Shown one piece after another: positions 61,746 through 64,000 of a DNA stretch of 64,000 bases. Below the pieces are notes generated by a model. That model ran no database searches. It was not told where the DNA came from and was given only the letters and a program-made list of their open reading frames with translations. Positions within the stretch are counted from its first letter, which is position 1. The number at the start of each line of letters is the position of its first letter. The position numbers and the translations under genes are program-made. The DNA comes from Hemicentrotus pulcherrimus (taxonomy: Eukaryota > Echinodermata > Echinoidea > Camarodonta > Strongylocentrotidae): the NCBI GenBank assembly GCA_003118195.1, contig BEXV01000071.1, positions 337,638-401,637 on the forward strand, in the 5' to 3' direction.

Positions 61746-64000
61746 TGTTGTCCAACCGTAGACGCGTGTGAACAAAGGGATTCAGTACGGCGCTTATTCG
61801 TCGGAAAAATACAAGTTTATCACCCATCAGAACATTTTATCCCCCATTATTCATTTCTCGCGTCGCCTCATGAATTCGGAAAGATGAAACCAGTGGATAA
61901 TGAGAAGAGGCTTCAATGGGACAGTGTTATTCTCTTGGAAGCGATTATCTTGGAGGTGGCCTTGGTTTGTTCTAAAACCCTAGGCCCATGTGGCTAATGA
62001 TTCGATTAATCTTGACAATGACAAACAATTAGTGTCTTTACTCAGAGCTGCCCAGTTAAAGAGCTTGAACGTTTTTTTTACAACAAAGTAAGGACAAATC
62101 AAAGTGGATTTTATCGAGATATGAATGAAAAGCCAGTAAAAAAAATATATATATTAATCATTTTCGATGCCGTTGCTCCCGTCAAACAAATGTCAACGGT
62201 ACATCTGTTATCTTCATTCATAATTTTCATCCTGAATTATGATGCCTGTATCAAGCTTTTTACCTTGGTCACAATCAGTCAAATTATGTCCTGTAATTCC
62301 AGCATCCCCCCCCCTTTTTTTTTATAACAATGCCATTCCAATAAAAAATGATGACGGCTTAACTTGCTTCGCCGTTGTAAGGAATTAGACTCTCATCAGA
62401 GGAATATCATATATTTATCTTTCTTTCCAGTTGAAAAATGTTCTTTTTTTGTACGTATATTATACTTGAACTTTGAAAAGGAGACGCAAATTCAATGTAA
62501 ATCGACAAAAGGGAATTTAAAAAAAAAATAGTATATAGGACACTGTGATTTACATGATTCATTTAAACATTTGATAAGGTCACTTTTAAACCTCTTTTCA
62601 TTTATTTGTCAGCTCACTGCATCCTATACAAACAGAAGGTTGGATAGATTTCGAAATTGAAAGGCAGTAGTCGCCCTTGAATATGATTGTATTTATATTT
62701 TAGATTGAAACACACGTTGCTGCCTGAAATGGGATTACATGTATGGATAAACCACTTACCCATATCATAGCAGCTTACAAAATGGCAGCTTTCTAGATTG
62801 GCATTTCCTATTTATTACCACCATAATTATGGATTGAATCGCACCCTTTCGTCCCTGAATACAGGAAATTTAATCACTTACGTCAGTTTCACTTTTCCCA
62901 TTTTCGATGCAAAGCATCAATATTTACAGGTAGTCATCCTCTCTTTCATGCAATCATCCCATCTATAGATAGGCACAATAGTCAAGTTGATTATCAGCTC
63001 ACCAAAATAACTTACTAATGACATGCTCGTTTGCAGATGTATGGCAGTGCATTGTGAGTGAATTTATTATTCATAGTTAGCTTATTTTGAGGCGTCGTGC
63101 TTCGCGAAATAAGATGGATTTAGCTACCGAACTTTGTAATTTTGGTCTACCTCGTATACGCTTCACACTAAAACAGCTGAGAGTCGAATGTAGGGTGGGG
63201 GAAGGTGTTATATAACTGAGAATGGGAATAGAACATATAGATTGTATTTGCATACATATTGGTATTATTATTTACATGATCACGTGCTTGTATAATAAAA
63301 GATCATGAGAGCTGTATTCATAATGAATCATGATACATTAGATATATCATCACGATTAATAATGATGTGATGATCAGCTTTCAGAAAATTAATTTTAATA
63401 AATAATGGTGGACAGGAACGTATCTATTTCTTTTTTTCGTTTACAAAAAAGTGTCAAAAAGTGTGATGATGCCCTTTTCAAAAATATGGTGCCTGTTTTT
63501 TTTTTTTCTTCTTCAGTATTTAACATTTGTTCTAAATTTGAGGAAGGTAAAGAGAGAGAAAACCAAACTGGATCTTGAAAGACAAATTTTCTCGAAATAT
63601 ATAGAGGGTTGCATTATTTTTTTTAATCACATATAGGAGATAAGGATAATGACGATGCATTTGGGGAATATTTAAGTGAAGTGTAAAGCCAGATCTTAAC
63701 ATGTGCTCCATTAAAGGCAATACATATGTAGCCCTCGTTACTTTTGTAATGTGTAGGGTACTAAAATAGAGATGTGATGAGTCTGTAAAACAGGAGGCGA
63801 AGAAGAGATGTGTGAAGGTTAAACTCGTGACACGGACTGCCTTTTATTAACAAGTAATAATATACATAAAACATGATTGAATATTCGTATTCAACAAACA
63901 AACTCACATAATCAAAACACAAATACACGTATATAGTTCCTATCCTACTAATGTATATGTTTATATCCAAACTTAGCCATTCGATGAAATAGCAAAGTAA
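61746..64000. other. Non-coding stretch to the window end
   Basis: AT-rich; homopolymer T and C runs near 62306-62322 and 63496-63510. No supported gene or element. Confidence 0.45.

Noticed and set aside
61269..61775. 168-residue minus-strand frame
   Set aside because: Made of a minisatellite, its inverted copy and ATT repeats; the Ile runs and Pro/His repeats are compositional.
1..64000. CRISPR arrays, operons, prophage or plasmid features
   Set aside because: None present; the sequence is clearly eukaryotic non-coding-rich DNA.

Overview
This window looks like nuclear DNA from a marine invertebrate deuterostome, most likely an echinoderm such as a sea urchin. That assignment is an inference. 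It rests on AT-rich, intron-scale non-coding DNA, abundant GA/CA microsatellites, many small inverted-repeat transposons, tRNA-derived SINEs, LINE 3' ends with short tandem tails, scaffold gaps of Ns, and a long single-exon neuropeptide-type receptor. There is no operon structure, ribosome binding site, CRISPR array or other prokaryotic feature.

The only protein gene I can support is at 49503-50729 (+): an intact 408-residue rhodopsin-family peptide GPCR, closest by motif to thyrotropin-releasing-hormone-type receptors. A good splice acceptor lies just upstream of its ATG, so the coding region appears to sit in one large exon. About 41 kb upstream, at 8479-8531 (+), is a compact promoter-like cluster (inverted CCAAT, a perfect CRE palindrome and a TATA box). 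It is followed by a possible 5' UTR exon ending at a consensus donor at 9233/9234. Joining these into one gene with a roughly 40-kb first intron is a hypothesis.

The rest is mostly transposon debris and simple sequence. In order: a minus-strand tRNA-derived SINE (655-940); a LINE 3' tail (13600-13793); a MITE with TGT duplications (16398-16576); a degenerate minus-strand LINE reverse-transcriptase end with its 3' UTR (19157-20335); two hAT-like elements (23822-23967, 25871-26135); a 969-bp fold-back Tc1/mariner-like element with mirrored CA/TG tracts (30789-31757); a SINE interrupted by a 136-bp MITE with a clean 5-bp duplication (33240-33590); two TTAA-flanked MITEs (34512-35024, spanning a gap, and 38662-39028, related to 57972-58160); a LINE 3' end (35938-36200, minus); a 305-bp fold-back hairpin (42477-42781); a retroelement-like 3' end (44900-44997); a 5'-truncated U6 snRNA fragment (60060-60120, minus); and a minisatellite followed by its own inverted complement (61186-61384).

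Long purine-rich GA tracts occur at 10917-11275, 18115-18420, 38340-38640 and 39040-39360. Assembly gaps are at 4717-5497 and 34624-34862, with a single N at 29696. I found no complete novel multi-gene system. The observations most worth following are the receptor's altered TM6 motif, the distant CRE/TATA promoter, the fold-back elements and the truncated U6.
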